From Enterobacter asburiae (GTDB lineage Bacteria > Pseudomonadota > Gammaproteobacteria > Enterobacterales > Enterobacteriaceae): a stretch of 64,000 bases of DNA. Positions 34,855-50,918 of this stretch are shown here, piece by piece. The notes under the pieces were generated by a model. The model was not told the DNA's origin, ran no database searches, and saw only the letters and a list, made by a program, of their open reading frames with translations. The stretch is taken from assembly GCF_007035645.1 (NCBI RefSeq), contig NZ_AP019632.1, positions 992,001-1,056,000 on the forward strand, written 5' to 3'. Position 1 is the stretch's first letter; each line of letters starts with the position of its first letter. The translations under genes were made by a program, and so were the position numbers.

Positions 34855-35925
34855 ATGCAAAAAGACGCGCTGAACAACGTACATATCACTGACGAACAGG
34901 TGTTAATCACTCCGGATCAACTGAAAGCGGAATTTCCGCTGAGCGTCGCGCAGGAGGCTCAGATCGAGCACTCTCGCCAGACCATTTCTGACATTATCGC
35001 CGGCCGCGATCCGCGCCTGCTGGTGGTATGCGGTCCTTGCTCCATTCACGATCCTGAAACCGCCATTGAATATGCTCGTCGATTTAAAGCGTTAGCGGAG
35101 GAGGTCAGCGATAGCCTCTATCTGGTGATGCGCGTCTATTTTGAGAAGCCACGTACGACCGTCGGCTGGAAAGGGTTGATTAACGATCCGCACATGGATG
35201 GCTCGTTTGATGTGGAAGCAGGCCTGAAGATTGCGCGTCGCCTGCTGGTGGAGCTGGTCAGCATGGGACTGCCGCTGGCAACCGAAGCGCTGGACCCGAA
35301 CAGCCCGCAGTACCTGGGCGATCTGTTCAGCTGGTCGGCGATTGGCGCGCGTACCACGGAATCGCAAACCCACCGCGAGATGGCGTCTGGCCTGTCAATG
35401 CCGGTTGGCTTTAAAAACGGTACCGATGGCAGCCTGGCGACGGCGATCAACGCCATGCGCGCTGCTGCGATGCCGCACCGTTTCGTTGGTATCAACCAGG
35501 CGGGCCAGGTCTGCCTCCTGCAAACGCAGGGTAACCCGGACGGCCATGTGATCCTGCGCGGCGGGAAAGCACCTAACTACAGCCCGGCGGACGTGGCACA
35601 GTGTGAAAAAGAGATGGAGCAGGCGGGACTGCGCCCGGCACTGATGGTAGATTGCAGTCATGGTAATTCAAATAAAGATTACCGTCGCCAGCCTGCGGTT
35701 GCGGAATCCGTGGTCGCACAGATCAAAGATGGCAACCGTTCGATTATCGGTCTGATGATTGAGAGCAATATTCATGAAGGCAATCAATCATCTGAACAAC
35801 CGCGCAGTGCAATGAAGCACGGCGTCTCCGTGACGGATGCCTGCATCAGCTGGGAAACCACCGATGCGCTGCTGCGTGAGATCCACAAAGATTTGAAAGG
35901 CCAGCTGGCGACGCGTCTGGCTTAA
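34855..35925 (+). CDS. aroF: DAHP synthase, tyrosine-sensitive
   Basis: 356 residues from ATG 34855 ([20 protein letters not shown]), the E. coli AroF length; upstream in-frame starts are rejected. It condenses phosphoenolpyruvate with erythrose-4-phosphate, the first step of the shikimate pathway, and is inhibited by tyrosine. Motifs: [38 protein letters not shown], and [12 protein letters not shown]. Operon with tyrA (10 bases apart), repressed by TyrR. Confidence 0.97.
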   Translation: MQKDALNNVHITDEQVLITPDQLKAEFPLSVAQEAQIEHSRQTISDIIAGRDPRLLVVCGPCSIHDPETAIEYARRFKALAEEVSDSLYLVMRVYFEKPRTTVGWKGLINDPHMDGSFDVEAGLKIARRLLVELVSMGLPLATEALDPNSPQYLGDLFSWSAIGARTTESQTHREMASGLSMPVGFKNGTDGSLATAINAMRAAAMPHRFVGINQAGQVCLLQTQGNPDGHVILRGGKAPNYSPADVAQCEKEMEQAGLRPALMVDCSHGNSNKDYRRQPAVAESVVAQIKDGNRSIIGLMIESNIHEGNQSSEQPRSAMKHGVSVTDACISWETTDALLREIHKDLKGQLATRLA

Positions 35926-35935
35926 GAGGTTAGTT

Positions 35936-37057
35936 ATGGTTGCTGAATTGACCGCACTGCGCGATCAAATTGATGAAGTGGATAAGGCGCTGCTGGACCT
36001 GCTGGCGCGCCGCATGGCGCTGGTTGCCGAAGTCGGTGAGGTGAAAAGCAAATACGGCCTGCCGATTTACGTCCCGGAGCGCGAAGCCTCAATGCTGGCC
36101 TCTCGTCGCAAAGAGGCCCAGGCGCTGGGCGTTTCGCCGGATTTAATTGAAGATGTTCTGCGTCGCGTGATGCGGGAATCCTATTCCAGCGAAAACGACA
36201 AGGGTTTTAAAACCCTTTGTCCGTCCCTGCGGCCGGTGGTGATTGTCGGCGGGGCAGGACAGATGGGGCGTCTGTTTGAAAAAATGCTGACGCTTTCTGG
36301 CTATCAGGTGCGCATTCTGGAAAAAGAGGACTGGGCGCATGCTCCGGAACTCATGAAAGATGCCGGGATGGTTATCGTCAGCGTGCCGATCCACGTGACG
36401 GAGCAGATCATCGGGAAGCTTCCTGCTTTACCGAAAGATTGTATCCTGGTGGATTTGGCCTCCGTCAAAAATGGTCCGCTGCAGGCGATGCTGGCTGCGC
36501 ATACGGGCCCGGTGCTGGGTCTGCACCCGATGTTTGGCCCGGACAGCGGCAGCCTGGCTAAGCAGGTGGTGGTTTACTGCGACGGTCGTCAGCCGGAAGC
36601 CTATCAGTGGTTCCTGGAACAGATTCAGGTATGGGGCGCGCGACTGCACCGCATCAGCGCGGTCGAGCACGATCAGAACATGGCGTTCATTCAGGCGCTG
36701 CGCCACTTTGCGACGTTTGCCTACGGTCTGCATCTGGCGGAAGAGAACGTGCAGCTTGAACAGCTGCTGGCGCTCTCTTCACCTATCTATCGTCTGGAGC
36801 TGGCGATGGTCGGGCGTCTGTTTGCTCAGGATCCGCAGCTTTACGCGGACATTATTATGTCCTCCGAGAACAATCTGGCGCTCATCAAGCGCTACTATCA
36901 GCGCTTTGGCGAAGCCATTACGCTGCTGGAGCACGGAGACAAGCAGGCGTTTATCGACAGTTTCCGCAAGGTTGAGCACTGGTTTGGCGATTACGCGCAG
37001 CGTTTCCAGAGTGAGAGCCGGACGCTGTTGCGCCAGGCAAATGACAGTCGCCAGTAA
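35936..37057 (+). CDS. tyrA: Chorismate mutase / prephenate dehydrogenase (T-protein)
   Basis: 373 residues, E. coli length. N-terminal AroQ chorismate mutase (1-~90; [20 protein letters not shown]) is fused to an NAD-binding dehydrogenase ([38 protein letters not shown]). It turns chorismate into 4-hydroxyphenylpyruvate, precursor of tyrosine. Co-transcribed with aroF and followed by a terminator. Confidence 0.98.
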   Translation: MVAELTALRDQIDEVDKALLDLLARRMALVAEVGEVKSKYGLPIYVPEREASMLASRRKEAQALGVSPDLIEDVLRRVMRESYSSENDKGFKTLCPSLRPVVIVGGAGQMGRLFEKMLTLSGYQVRILEKEDWAHAPELMKDAGMVIVSVPIHVTEQIIGKLPALPKDCILVDLASVKNGPLQAMLAAHTGPVLGLHPMFGPDSGSLAKQVVVYCDGRQPEAYQWFLEQIQVWGARLHRISAVEHDQNMAFIQALRHFATFAYGLHLAEENVQLEQLLALSSPIYRLELAMVGRLFAQDPQLYADIIMSSENNLALIKRYYQRFGEAITLLEHGDKQAFIDSFRKVEHWFGDYAQRFQSESRTLLRQANDSRQ

Positions 37058-37076
37058 TGCGATGATGTATATACTG

Positions 37077-37106
37077 AAAGCCAGCAATGCTGGCTTTTTT
37101 TATTTT
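37077..37106 (+). terminator. Terminator of aroF-tyrA
   Basis: AAAGCCAGCAATGCTGGC followed by T7, 19 bases past tyrA. Confidence 0.9.
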
Positions 37107-37117
37107 GGGGAACTGTC

Positions 37118-37990
37118 ATGGCCGAACCGCAGCTGCTGTTGAATTACACCGGGCATCTGCCTGAGTGCCCGACGTGGAGCGCAGAAGAGCGCGCGCTCTA
37201 CTGGGCCGATATTCTGGAAGGGGAGATCCACCGCTACCATCTGCCGACGGCAGAACACACCGTACTCTCTTTCCATGAGGAGGTGGGCTGTTTCGCGCTG
37301 CGCGAGCAGGGTGGTTTTATCGTTGCGATGCGAACGGGTATCTGGCTGACCGATAAACACGGCCTGCTGCGCCGCAAGGTGTGCGATAACCCCTCTAACC
37401 CGCAGCTCGCACGCTTTAACGACGGCGGCACCGATTCTCTGGGACGATTCTACGCGGGCACGTTTTGGGGGCCGGGAGATTATAACGGTGCCCTGCTGAT
37501 GCGCATCGACAACGACCTGACGCCGAAAGTGATCCAGTGTGATATTCACGGCCACAACGGCTTAGCGTTTAGCCCTGATAATCAATGGATGTTTACTTCA
37601 GATACGCCAAACGGCGTTATTTACCGAACGCAGCTTGATGAGAAGGGCGAACCCGGCAGGCGTGAGGTGTTTCGTCAGTTTAAAGAGGGCGAAGGGATAC
37701 CGGACGGCGCGGCCATGGATGTGGAAGGCTGCTACTGGAGCGCGCTGTTTGGCGGCTGGCGTATTGCGCGTTTTTCTCCGCAAGGGGAGCAGCTGGAAGA
37801 ATACCGCATGCCGGTGCGTTGCCCGACGATGGTCTGCTTTGGGGGCGATGACATGAAAACGCTGTTTATTACCACCACGCGGGAAAATATGGATGCAGAC
37901 GAGGTGGCGAAGTATCCGCTCTCCGGCGCCATCTTCACCCTGCCGGTGAACGTGGCAGGGATGAAGAAAAGCCGGTTCATCGAACGTTAA
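37118..37990 (+). CDS. SMP-30/gluconolactonase family protein
   Basis: 290 residues, a six-bladed beta-propeller lactonase of the SMP-30/Gnl/LRE-like family. Seen: [20 protein letters not shown] (metal-ligand Glu), [40 protein letters not shown], and [20 protein letters not shown] (metal-ligand Asp). The family hydrolyses sugar lactones with a divalent metal; the substrate here is unknown. It sits between tyrA and pheA, where E. coli has no such gene, and its stop overlaps that of pheA by 3 bases. Confidence 0.85.
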   Translation: MAEPQLLLNYTGHLPECPTWSAEERALYWADILEGEIHRYHLPTAEHTVLSFHEEVGCFALREQGGFIVAMRTGIWLTDKHGLLRRKVCDNPSNPQLARFNDGGTDSLGRFYAGTFWGPGDYNGALLMRIDNDLTPKVIQCDIHGHNGLAFSPDNQWMFTSDTPNGVIYRTQLDEKGEPGRREVFRQFKEGEGIPDGAAMDVEGCYWSALFGGWRIARFSPQGEQLEEYRMPVRCPTMVCFGGDDMKTLFITTTRENMDADEVAKYPLSGAIFTLPVNVAGMKKSRFIER

Positions 37991-39147
37991 GCCGGGTCAA
38001 CCGGGACCACGTTTTCGCTCGGATAGCAGCCCAGCACCTTCATGGAACGCGTGATCTCGCCCAGTTCGCGCAGGGCCTTCTGCATGGAAGCAGATTCCAG
38101 GTTGGCCTGGATATCGAGGTAGAACATCTCTTCCCACGGGTTACCGTGGATTGGGCGTGATTCCAGCCTGGTCATGATCAGGTTGTGGTTACGCAGCACC
38201 AGCAGGGCTTCAACCAGCGCCCCGGCCTGTTGGCCGGTCGCCATCAGCAGCGTGGTTTTGGCCGGCACCTGGTCTGACACATTGATTGCCTTGCGTGCCA
38301 GCACCACGAAGCGGGTGATATTTTGCGTCTGGTTCGCCAGGTTGCGTTCCAGCACCTGTAAACCATACAGCGCCCCGCCTGCTTCGCTGCCGAGCGCGGC
38401 GACGGTTGGGGTGTTAGCCTGCGCCACTTTTTCCATCGCCGCCGAGGTGCTTTCGGTGTACTCAATTTTCCAGCTCGGATAGCGGTTCAGGAACTGGCTG
38501 CACTGCTGGAACGGCTGTGGATGACTGTAAACCGTTTCGATCTTGCTCAGGTCCGTTGAGCCGGATACCAGCACGCAGTGATCGATAGGGATCGTCAGCT
38601 CGCCAACCAGCGACAGGCTGGTGTGCTGCAGCAAATCGTAAACGTCGTTGATGGCGCCGGAGCTGGTGTTTTCAATAGGTACGACGGCGTAATCCGCCTG
38701 GCCGGTCTCAACCTGATTAAAAATGTCGGCAAACTTCGCGCAGCCGCTCTCAATAAATTCTTCGAAATGGCGTGCGGCATACTGACGTGCGGCCAGGTGA
38801 GAATAAGATCCCTTCGGACCGAGGAAGGCGATACGCGCAGAGTGTGGATTGGTTTTGTTCAGATGCTGCTGGAGCAGCGCTTGCTGAGTGAGAACGGAGT
38901 CTTCGATGATGAGCTGGAACAACCGGGTAATGTAGTGGGCATCGAGGTGATGCGATTTGCCGAGCTGAATGAGACGTTCCAGCAGATCGCGCTCGCGGTC
39001 GATATCGCGTACCGGGCGATGGGAGTCCAGCTTGGCTTTGCCCACTTCAACGGCAAGGGTGCGGCGTTCGGCCAGCAGCGCCAGCAGTTTCTCATCCAGC
39101 GCGCTGATTTTTACTCGCAGATCCAGTAACGGGTTTTCCGGTGTCAT
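37987..39147 (-). CDS. pheA: Chorismate mutase / prephenate dehydratase (P-protein)
   Basis: 386 residues. AroQ chorismate mutase (1-~95; [20 protein letters not shown]), then prephenate dehydratase ([35 protein letters not shown]), then a C-terminal ACT domain for phenylalanine feedback ([20 protein letters not shown]). Makes phenylpyruvate. Expression is set by the pheL attenuator directly upstream. Confidence 0.98.
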   Translation of the reverse strand: MTPENPLLDLRVKISALDEKLLALLAERRTLAVEVGKAKLDSHRPVRDIDRERDLLERLIQLGKSHHLDAHYITRLFQLIIEDSVLTQQALLQQHLNKTNPHSARIAFLGPKGSYSHLAARQYAARHFEEFIESGCAKFADIFNQVETGQADYAVVPIENTSSGAINDVYDLLQHTSLSLVGELTIPIDHCVLVSGSTDLSKIETVYSHPQPFQQCSQFLNRYPSWKIEYTESTSAAMEKVAQANTPTVAALGSEAGGALYGLQVLERNLANQTQNITRFVVLARKAINVSDQVPAKTTLLMATGQQAGALVEALLVLRNHNLIMTRLESRPIHGNPWEEMFYLDIQANLESASMQKALRELGEITRSMKVLGCYPSENVVPVDPA

Positions 39148-39180
39148 AGTGTTGCCTGTCTCATTTTATCGTTATCAATA

Positions 39181-39208
39181 AAAAAGGCCCCCCGGTGTGG
39201 GAGGCCTT
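39181..39208 (-). terminator. pheA attenuator
   Basis: On the minus strand AAGGCCTCCCACACCGGGGGGCCTT then T5: the terminator arm of the pheL leader, ending 33 bases before pheA. The competing arms lie between it and pheL (39209-39254). Confidence 0.9.
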
Positions 39209-39254
39209 GTTGTTCGTCTTCGCATTCTTTACCACACGACGAAACGCCTCCCGT

Positions 39255-39302
39255 TCAGGGGAAGGTAAAAAAGAATGCGAAGAAGAACGGCGTAAGTTTC
39301 AT
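39255..39302 (-). CDS. pheL: pheA leader peptide PheL
   Basis: Fifteen residues, [15 protein letters not shown], with seven phenylalanines, on the minus strand; E. coli PheL is [15 protein letters not shown]. Ribosome stalling at Phe codons when charged tRNA-Phe is scarce lets the antiterminator form and pheA be read. Confidence 0.96.
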   Translation of the reverse strand: [15 protein letters not shown]

Positions 39303-39366
39303 AAAGTCATCCTGTGATTGATACCGTTAAAGTACCCGTACTGTTTTCACCCTGTCAATAAAAAAC

Positions 39367-39390
39367 AAAAAACGCGCCCGAAGGCGCGTT
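39367..39390 (-). terminator. Terminator downstream of raiA
   Basis: On the minus strand AACGCGCCTTCGGGCGCG then T6. Confidence 0.9.
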
Positions 39391-39413
39391 GGCGGTACAC
39401 TCAATTTAAAGGA

Positions 39414-39803
<390 letters not shown>

Positions 39804-39978
39804 CTAATGTCAAAATGTGTGATTTAGATCACGTTATTTTGTCGGTTTTTGTCAGGGAATCTTTTTTGTGAGGCAGGGCAGGAAGAGGTGAGATTTACCT
39901 TGTCGAAGGCAAAAATTGGGGCCATAGTTGACTGGATGTGTTGAGGCTTAAGCGCTTCAGCGACGCGCTAAAATGAAT

Positions 39979-40009
39979 AAAAAAACGGCAGCCTTCGGGC
40001 TGCCGTTTT
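39979..40009 (-). terminator. Terminator downstream of bamD
   Basis: On the minus strand AACGGCAGCCCGAAGGCTGCCGTT followed by T-rich sequence, 14 bases past the bamD stop. Confidence 0.9.
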
Positions 40010-40023
40010 GCATTGAGGCAATA

Positions 40024-40761
40024 TCAGGTGTTGCTGCTGTTCGCGGCGATGATTTTCGCCACTTTTTCAGCCTGAGCGGTCATCTGCATCTGACGGTAAG
40101 CATTTTCCATCAGCTTCAGGCCGTCGCGCGTTGCCTGAGTATCCGGATAATCACGCAGCATACCTTCTACGCGGTTAACCACGGCGACCCATGCGCCACG
40201 ACGGGTATAGTATTCCGCTACGGAGTATTCATATTTCGCCAGACGATCTTTCAGGAACACCAGACGTTTGGTGGCGTCAGTCACGTACTGACTGTTCGGA
40301 TAGCCGCGCACCAGCTTGGAGAAGTCATTGAAGGCATCACGCGCATGCTGCGGGTCACGGTCTGAACGATCCACGCCGAAGAAGCCCTGCAGCGCACTGT
40401 CGTCCAGCGCCATGTTGGTGAGGCCGCGCATGTACATCACATAGTCGATGTTAGGATGAGTCGGGTTCAGACGCATGAAACGATCGATAGTTGCCTGAGC
40501 CAGCGGCAGGTCGGCATTTTTATAGTATGCGTAGATGAGATCTAACTGTACCTGCTGCGAATATGGACCAAATGGATAGCGATTATCCAACGCTTCCAGT
40601 TGCGTTATCGCCTGTTTCCAGTTACCGTCCTGCAACTTTTGTTGTGCAGTCGCATAGATTTCATTCGGCGGATTGTCAGGGACCTGTTCATTTGAACCGG
40701 AGCAGCCCACCAAAGCCAGGCTCAACGTGGCCGCTGCCACCAGATATTTCATGCGCGTCAT
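40024..40761 (-). CDS. bamD: Outer membrane assembly lipoprotein BamD
   Basis: 245 residues, E. coli length. Lipobox LVGC ([20 protein letters not shown]) followed by five TPR units ([60 protein letters not shown]). Essential BAM component that recognises unfolded outer membrane proteins and activates BamA. Divergent from rluD. Confidence 0.97.
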   Translation of the reverse strand: MTRMKYLVAAATLSLALVGCSGSNEQVPDNPPNEIYATAQQKLQDGNWKQAITQLEALDNRYPFGPYSQQVQLDLIYAYYKNADLPLAQATIDRFMRLNPTHPNIDYVMYMRGLTNMALDDSALQGFFGVDRSDRDPQHARDAFNDFSKLVRGYPNSQYVTDATKRLVFLKDRLAKYEYSVAEYYTRRGAWVAVVNRVEGMLRDYPDTQATRDGLKLMENAYRQMQMTAQAEKVAKIIAANSSNT

Positions 40762-40892
40762 GACGTTTTGACTTTCCTCAAATGTTTGTCCGGGAGAAAC
40801 TCTGTTCCTGCTCCCGATTAAGACCAGCTACAATAGCACACTATATTAAACGGCAAAGCCGTAAAACCCAACGTTAAACGAAGAAGCAGTTT

Positions 40893-41873
40893 ATGGCACA
40901 ACGAGTAGAACTCACCGCAACAGTCTCCGAAAATCAGCTCGGTCAACGCTTAGATCAGGCTTTGGCCGAATTGTTCCCTGATTATTCGCGTTCACGCATA
41001 AAAGAATGGATCCTTGACCAGCGCGTGCTGGTAAACGGCAAGATCTGGGACAAACCAAAAGAGAAAGTGTTAGGTGGGGAAGCTGTCGCCATCAATGCTG
41101 AAATCGAAGAGGAAATCCGCTTCGAGCCGCAGGATATCCCACTGGACATCGTCTATGAAGATGATGACATTCTGGTGATCAACAAGCCGCGCGACCTGGT
41201 TGTTCATCCGGGCGCGGGGAACCCTGACGGTACGGTACTTAACGCACTTCTCCATTATTATCCGCCGATCGCGGATGTCCCGCGCGCGGGCATCGTGCAC
41301 CGTCTGGATAAAGACACCACCGGTTTGATGGTGGTGGCGAAGACCGTTCCTGCTCAAACCCGTCTGGTGGAATCGCTGCAGCTGCGCGAAATCACCCGCG
41401 AGTATGAAGCGGTAGCCATTGGGCATATGACCTCTGGCGGAACGGTGGAAGAGCCAATCAGCCGTCACCCAACTAAACGTACCCATATGTCGGTGCATCC
41501 GATGGGTAAACCGGCGGTGACGCACTATCGCATTATGGAGCACTTCCGTATTCATACGCGCCTGCGTCTGCGTCTGGAAACCGGACGTACTCACCAGATC
41601 CGCGTGCATATGGCCCACATTACCCATCCGCTGGTCGGGGATCAGGTATACGGTGGTCGTCCGCGTCCACCTAAAGGCGCATCGGATGAGTTCATCAGCG
41701 TATTGCGTAAATTCGATCGCCAGGCGCTGCACGCGACTATGCTGCGTCTTTACCACCCTATCACCGGTATTCAGATGGAATGGCATGCGCCTATCCCGCA
41801 GGATATGGTGGACCTTATTGACGCCATGCGTGCTGATTTCGAAGAACATAAGGATCAAGTGGACTGGTTATGA
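40893..41873 (+). CDS. rluD: 23S rRNA pseudouridine synthase RluD
   Basis: 326 residues. N-terminal S4 domain (GQRLDQALAELFPDYSRSRI) and catalytic RluA-type domain with HRLDKDTTGLMV carrying the catalytic Asp. It makes pseudouridines 1911, 1915 and 1917 in helix 69 of 23S rRNA, needed for normal termination. Its last 4 bases overlap the pgeF start (ATGA). Confidence 0.97.
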   Translation: MAQRVELTATVSENQLGQRLDQALAELFPDYSRSRIKEWILDQRVLVNGKIWDKPKEKVLGGEAVAINAEIEEEIRFEPQDIPLDIVYEDDDILVINKPRDLVVHPGAGNPDGTVLNALLHYYPPIADVPRAGIVHRLDKDTTGLMVVAKTVPAQTRLVESLQLREITREYEAVAIGHMTSGGTVEEPISRHPTKRTHMSVHPMGKPAVTHYRIMEHFRIHTRLRLRLETGRTHQIRVHMAHITHPLVGDQVYGGRPRPPKGASDEFISVLRKFDRQALHATMLRLYHPITGIQMEWHAPIPQDMVDLIDAMRADFEEHKDQVDWL

Positions 41874-42601
41874 CCAAACTGATTGTCCCGGAGTGGCCAT
41901 TGCCTGCAGGCGTGGCCGCCTGCAGTTCAACCCGTATTGGCGGTGTTAGCCAGGGCGCGTGGGAGTCTTTGAACCTCGGTGCGCACTGTGGCGACAACCT
42001 GGAACATGTTGAAGAGAACCGCAGACGTCTGTTTGCTGCGGGGAACTTGCCGTCGAAACCGGTCTGGCTGGAACAGGTTCATGGTAACGCGGTGCTGAAG
42101 TTGACGGGAGAACCCTATGCTTCTAAACGCGCTGATGCCTCTTACAGTAATACTCCGGGAACCGTTTGTGCCGTGATGACCGCCGATTGTCTGCCGGTTC
42201 TGTTCTGTAACCGTGCAGGTACCGAGGTGGCTGCAGCACACGCGGGCTGGCGTGGTCTGTGTGAAGGCGTGCTCGAAGAAACTGTCGCCTGCTTTAGCGA
42301 TGAGCCAGCCAATATTATGGCCTGGCTTGGCCCGGCCATTGGTCCTCGCGCTTTCGAAGTGGGGCCAGAGGTTCGCGAAGCCTTTATGGAAAAAGATCCG
42401 CAAGCGGTTGAAGCCTTCCTGCCTTCGGGGGATAAATATCTGGCCGATATTTACCAGCTCGCCCGTCAGCGTCTGAATAACGTTGGCGTGACGCAGATCT
42501 TCGGCGGCGATCGCTGCACATTCACCGAAAAGGGTGATTTTTTCTCCTATCGTCGCGACAAGACCACGGGGCGTATGGCAAGTTTCATTTGGCTGATATA
42601 A
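41870..42601 (+). CDS. pgeF: Peptidoglycan editing factor PgeF (YfiH)
   Basis: 243 residues, starting within the rluD stop. Cu/Zn-binding polyphenol-oxidase fold with conserved ligands in VWLEQVHGNAVLKLTG, MTADCLPVLFCN, and AAAHAGWRGLCEGVLEETV. In E. coli it prevents L-serine replacing L-alanine in the peptidoglycan stem peptide. Upstream of clpB, which has its own heat-shock promoter. Confidence 0.95.
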   Translation: MTKLIVPEWPLPAGVAACSSTRIGGVSQGAWESLNLGAHCGDNLEHVEENRRRLFAAGNLPSKPVWLEQVHGNAVLKLTGEPYASKRADASYSNTPGTVCAVMTADCLPVLFCNRAGTEVAAAHAGWRGLCEGVLEETVACFSDEPANIMAWLGPAIGPRAFEVGPEVREAFMEKDPQAVEAFLPSGDKYLADIYQLARQRLNNVGVTQIFGGDRCTFTEKGDFFSYRRDKTTGRMASFIWLI

Positions 42602-42663
42602 CCTAAAGAATCAAGACGATCCGGTACGTGCCGTTTTCTTTTCACATAATTCAGGTCATTAAC

Positions 42664-42692
42664 CTTGAATAATTGAGGGATGACCTCATTTA
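42664..42692 (+). promoter_or_regulatory. Sigma-32 promoter of clpB
   Basis: -35 CTTGAA (42664-42669), 14-base spacer, -10 CCTCATTTA (42684-42692), 39 bases before the clpB ATG and like the E. coli clpB promoter. Confidence 0.82.
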
Positions 42693-42730
42693 ATCTCCAG
42701 TAGCAAATTTGACCTGTTATGGGAGGAGTT

Positions 42731-45304
42731 ATGCGTCTGGATCGTCTTACTAATAAATTCCAGCTTGCTCTCGCCGATGCCCAGTCCCTCGCACTGGGGC
42801 ACGACAACCAATTTATCGAACCTCTTCATTTAATGAGCGCCTTGCTGAATCAGGAAGGGGGATCGGTACGTCCTTTATTAACGTCCGCTGGCATTAATGC
42901 TGGCCAGTTACGCACCGCTATCGATCAGGCGCTGAGCCGTTTACCGCAGGTAGAAGGTACCGGCGGCGACGTTCAGCCGTCTCAGGATTTGGTGCGCGTG
43001 CTTAACCTTTGCGACAAGCTGGCGCAAAAACGTGGGGACAACTTTATTTCGTCAGAGCTGTTTGTTCTGGCGGCGCTTGAATCACGCGGTACCTTGACCG
43101 ACCTGCTGAAATCTGCCGGTGCGACCACCGCCAATGTGACTCAGGCGATTGAGAAAATGCGCGGAGGTGAAAGCGTGAACGATCAGGGAGCCGAAGACCA
43201 ACGTCAGGCTTTGAAGAAATTTACGGTCGATCTGACCGAGCGTGCTGAACAGGGCAAACTTGATCCGGTTATCGGCCGTGACGAAGAAATCCGCCGTACG
43301 ATTCAGGTACTGCAGCGTCGTACCAAGAACAACCCGGTGCTGATTGGTGAACCGGGTGTCGGTAAAACCGCCATCGTTGAAGGGCTGGCGCAGCGTATCG
43401 TCAACGGCGAAGTGCCGGAAGGCCTGAAAGGCCGCCGCGTACTGGCGCTGGATATGGGCGCGCTGGTGGCCGGTGCGAAATACCGCGGTGAGTTTGAGGA
43501 GCGTCTGAAAGGCGTGCTTAACGACCTGGCGAAGCAGGAAGGCAACGTCATTCTGTTCATCGACGAACTGCACACTATGGTCGGTGCGGGTAAAGCGGAC
43601 GGCGCGATGGATGCCGGGAACATGCTGAAACCTGCGCTGGCGCGCGGTGAACTCCACTGCGTCGGTGCCACCACGCTCGACGAGTACCGTCAGTACATTG
43701 AGAAAGATGCTGCGCTGGAACGTCGTTTCCAGAAAGTGTTTGTTGCTGAGCCAAGCGTTGAAGATACCATCGCGATCCTGCGTGGTTTGAAGGAGCGCTA
43801 TGAACTGCACCACCACGTGCAGATCACTGACCCGGCTATCGTTGCGGCAGCGACGCTTTCACACCGTTACATTGCTGACCGCCAGCTGCCGGATAAAGCG
43901 ATCGACCTTATTGATGAAGCGGCTTCGAGCATTCGTATGCAGATTGACTCGAAACCGGAAGAGCTGGACAGGCTCGACCGACGCATCATTCAGCTCAAGC
44001 TGGAACAGCAGGCGCTGAAGAAAGAGTCTGATGAAGCCAGTAAGAAACGCCTGGATATGCTCAATGAAGAACTGGACGATAAAGAGCGCCAGTATTCTGA
44101 GCTGGAAGAAGAGTGGAAAGCCGAGAAAGCATCCCTTTCCGGCACTCAGACCATTAAAGCTGAACTCGAACAGGCCAAAATTGCCATTGAGCAGGCTCGC
44201 CGTGTCGGCGATCTGGCGCGGATGTCTGAACTGCAGTACGGCAAAATTCCTGAGCTGGAAAAACAGCTTGAGATAGCGACGCAGTCAGAAGGGAAAACGA
44301 TGCGTCTGTTACGTAATAAGGTGACGGATGCAGAAATCGCAGAAGTGCTTGCTCGCTGGACCGGTATTCCGGTGGCGCGCATGCTGGAAGGCGAGCGTGA
44401 AAAACTGCTGCGCATGGAGCAAGATCTACACAATCGGGTGATTGGCCAGAACGAAGCGGTTGAAGCGGTTTCGAACGCTATTCGTCGTAGTCGTGCAGGG
44501 CTGTCCGATCCAAACCGTCCGATTGGTTCGTTCCTGTTCCTGGGACCGACGGGGGTCGGTAAAACCGAGCTGTGTAAAGCGCTGGCTAACTTTATGTTCG
44601 ACAGCGACGATGCGATGGTACGTATCGACATGTCCGAGTTTATGGAGAAACATTCCGTCTCACGTCTGGTCGGCGCGCCTCCGGGATACGTTGGTTATGA
44701 AGAAGGGGGGTATCTGACGGAAGCCGTTCGCCGTCGCCCTTATTCCGTCATCCTGCTGGATGAAGTGGAAAAAGCGCACCCTGATGTGTTCAACATCCTG
44801 CTTCAGGTGCTGGATGATGGCCGTCTGACCGACGGACAGGGGAGAACGGTCGACTTCCGTAATACGGTTGTCATCATGACCTCGAACCTGGGTTCCGATT
44901 TGATTCAGGAACGTTTCGGTGAACTGGACTATAGCCATATGAAGGATCTGGTGCTCGGTGTCGTGAGCCATAACTTCCGTCCTGAGTTCATCAACCGTAT
45001 TGATGAAGTGGTGGTATTCCATCCTCTGGGTGAGAAACACATTGCGTCGATTGCGCAGATCCAGCTGCAGCGTCTGTACAAACGTCTGGAAGAGCGTGGA
45101 TATGAAATTCACATCTCCGACGAGGCCCTGAAGCTGCTGAGCGAGAATGGTTACGATCCGGTGTACGGTGCGCGTCCATTGAAACGTGCTATCCAGCAGC
45201 AGATCGAAAACCCGCTGGCGCAGCAGATCCTCTCCGGAGAGTTGATTCCGGGCAAAGTTATTCGTCTGGAAGCCAACGACGATCGTATTGTGGCAGTGCA
45301 GTAA
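42731..45304 (+). CDS. clpB: Disaggregase ClpB
   Basis: 857 residues from ATG 42731 ([20 protein letters not shown]) with GGGAGGAG upstream. N-domain (1-~145), AAA1 with GEPGVGKT (about 206-213), the long coiled-coil M domain (about 400-530), and AAA2 with GPTGVGKT (about 605-612). It extracts and refolds aggregated proteins with DnaK. An internal start near codon 149 (GTG at 43174, after GCGGAGG) probably yields the shorter ClpB form known in E. coli. Confidence 0.98.
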   Translation: MRLDRLTNKFQLALADAQSLALGHDNQFIEPLHLMSALLNQEGGSVRPLLTSAGINAGQLRTAIDQALSRLPQVEGTGGDVQPSQDLVRVLNLCDKLAQKRGDNFISSELFVLAALESRGTLTDLLKSAGATTANVTQAIEKMRGGESVNDQGAEDQRQALKKFTVDLTERAEQGKLDPVIGRDEEIRRTIQVLQRRTKNNPVLIGEPGVGKTAIVEGLAQRIVNGEVPEGLKGRRVLALDMGALVAGAKYRGEFEERLKGVLNDLAKQEGNVILFIDELHTMVGAGKADGAMDAGNMLKPALARGELHCVGATTLDEYRQYIEKDAALERRFQKVFVAEPSVEDTIAILRGLKERYELHHHVQITDPAIVAAATLSHRYIADRQLPDKAIDLIDEAASSIRMQIDSKPEELDRLDRRIIQLKLEQQALKKESDEASKKRLDMLNEELDDKERQYSELEEEWKAEKASLSGTQTIKAELEQAKIAIEQARRVGDLARMSELQYGKIPELEKQLEIATQSEGKTMRLLRNKVTDAEIAEVLARWTGIPVARMLEGEREKLLRMEQDLHNRVIGQNEAVEAVSNAIRRSRAGLSDPNRPIGSFLFLGPTGVGKTELCKALANFMFDSDDAMVRIDMSEFMEKHSVSRLVGAPPGYVGYEEGGYLTEAVRRRPYSVILLDEVEKAHPDVFNILLQVLDDGRLTDGQGRTVDFRNTVVIMTSNLGSDLIQERFGELDYSHMKDLVLGVVSHNFRPEFINRIDEVVVFHPLGEKHIASIAQIQLQRLYKRLEERGYEIHISDEALKLLSENGYDPVYGARPLKRAIQQQIENPLAQQILSGELIPGKVIRLEANDDRIVAVQ

Positions 45305-45316
45305 GTCACAAAACGC

Positions 45317-45345
45317 AAAAACGAGCCGCTTGCGGCTCGTTTTTG
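45317..45345 (+). terminator. Terminator of clpB
   Basis: AAACGAGCCGCTTGCGGCTCG followed by TTTTTG. Confidence 0.9.
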
Positions 45346-45427
45346 TTTAAAAACCAGGCGAAAATTGAGGTCTGGAGTAAGATTTGCCTGGAAAGTGAGC
45401 AGTCAGTAAATAAATGTCACTTTATCC

Positions 45428-45600
45428 TTGCAGCTTCGGAATTACTCCCTATAATGCGCCTCCACTGACACGGAACAACGGCACACACGCCGCCAGGTCA
45501 GCAGAGAAAAGCGAAATTAATCACTTGACTCTGAAGCGGGAAAGCGTAATATGCACACCCCGCGCCGCTGCGAAAAGCGAAGCGGCACTGCTCTTTAACA
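45428..45600 (+). promoter_or_regulatory. rRNA promoters P1, P2 and boxA
   Basis: P1: TTGCAG (45428-45433), 16 bases, TATAAT (45450-45455), followed by a GC-rich discriminator. P2: TTGACT (45525-45530), 16 bases, TAATAT (45547-45552). BoxA TGCTCTTTAACA at 45589-45600 for Nus-factor antitermination. The 427-base gap after clpB holds only these elements and the leader. Confidence 0.9.
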
Positions 45601-45732
45601 ATTTATCAGACAATCTGTGTGGGCACTCAAAGTGACATGGATTCTTAACGTCGCAAGACGAAAAATGAATACCAAGTCTCTGAGTGAACATACGTAATTC
45701 ATTACGAAGTTTAATTCACGAGCATCAAACTT

Positions 45733-47274
<1,542 letters not shown>

Positions 47275-47359
47275 CCTTAAAGAACCTGCCTTTGTAGTGC
47301 TCACACAGATTGTCTGATGAAAAGTAAATAGCAAGGCGTCTTGCGATTGAGACTTACAC

Positions 47360-47435
47360 GTCCCCTTCGTCTAGAGGCCCAGGACACCGCCCTTTCACGG
47401 CGGTAACAGGGGTTCGAATCCCCTAGGGGACGCCA
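47360..47435 (+). tRNA. gltW: tRNA-Glu (anticodon TTC)
   Basis: 76 bases, GTCCCCTTCGTCTAGAGGCC to GGGGACGCCA, with anticodon loop CCTTTCACGG, in the 16S-23S spacer; the CCA is encoded. Confidence 0.98.
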
Positions 47436-47508
47436 CTTGCTGGTTCGTGAGTGAAAGTCACCTGCCGTCATATCTCAAAACTCATCTTCGGGTGACGTTT
47501 GAGATATT

Positions 47509-47520
47509 TGCTCTTTAAAA
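47509..47520 (+). promoter_or_regulatory. Spacer boxA before 23S
   Basis: TGCTCTTTAAAA, second boxA antitermination element of the operon. A stem (TATCTCAAA with TTTGAGATA, 47471-47507) just precedes it. Confidence 0.8.
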
Positions 47521-47617
47521 ATCTGGATCAAGCTGAAAATTGAAACGACACACATGTTATGTGTGTTCGAGTCTCTCAAATTTTCGCAATCAGAAGTGAA
47601 ACATCTTCGGGTTGTGA

Positions 47618-50523
<2,906 letters not shown>

Positions 50524-50591
50524 ACAACGCCGAAGCTGTTTCGGCGGATGAGACAGACACGATTTTCAGCCTGATACAGATTAACAGAATT

Positions 50592-50711
50592 TGCCTGGCG
50601 GCTTTAGCGCGGTGGTCCCACCTGACCCCATGCCGAACTCAGAAGTGAAACGCCGTAGCGCCGATGGTAGTGTGGGGTCTCCCCATGTGAGAGTAGGGAA
50701 CTGCCAGGCAT
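50592..50711 (+). rRNA. rrfG: 5S ribosomal RNA
   Basis: TGCCTGGCGGCTTTAGCGCG to CTGCCAGGCAT, 120 bases, standard. Confidence 0.98.
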
Positions 50712-50721
50712 CAATTAGAAG

Positions 50722-50752
50722 AACCCCGTACCGTAAGGTGCGGGGTTTTTTG
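50722..50752 (+). terminator. Terminator of the rRNA operon
   Basis: AACCCCGTACCGTAAGGTGCGGGG followed by T6. Confidence 0.92.
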
Positions 50753-50918
50753 CTTTGTGCTTACCCTCTTTGGCCTTTCTCTTAATCCCTTATCCTGCTA
50801 ATGGAATGTGTGATCCTTGTCGCAATGTTATTTATAACAAAATTATAACATTTCATTTACGAGGTAATTGAGTCTCCTGGCTCAATACGCCGCTGTTTAT
50901 GGCAGGAGCATAATCACA

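Noticed and set aside
41070..43816. Minus-strand frames of 262 and 244 codons opposite rluD and clpB
   Set aside because: Mirror frames of highly conserved genes, with no homology I recognise and no start context.
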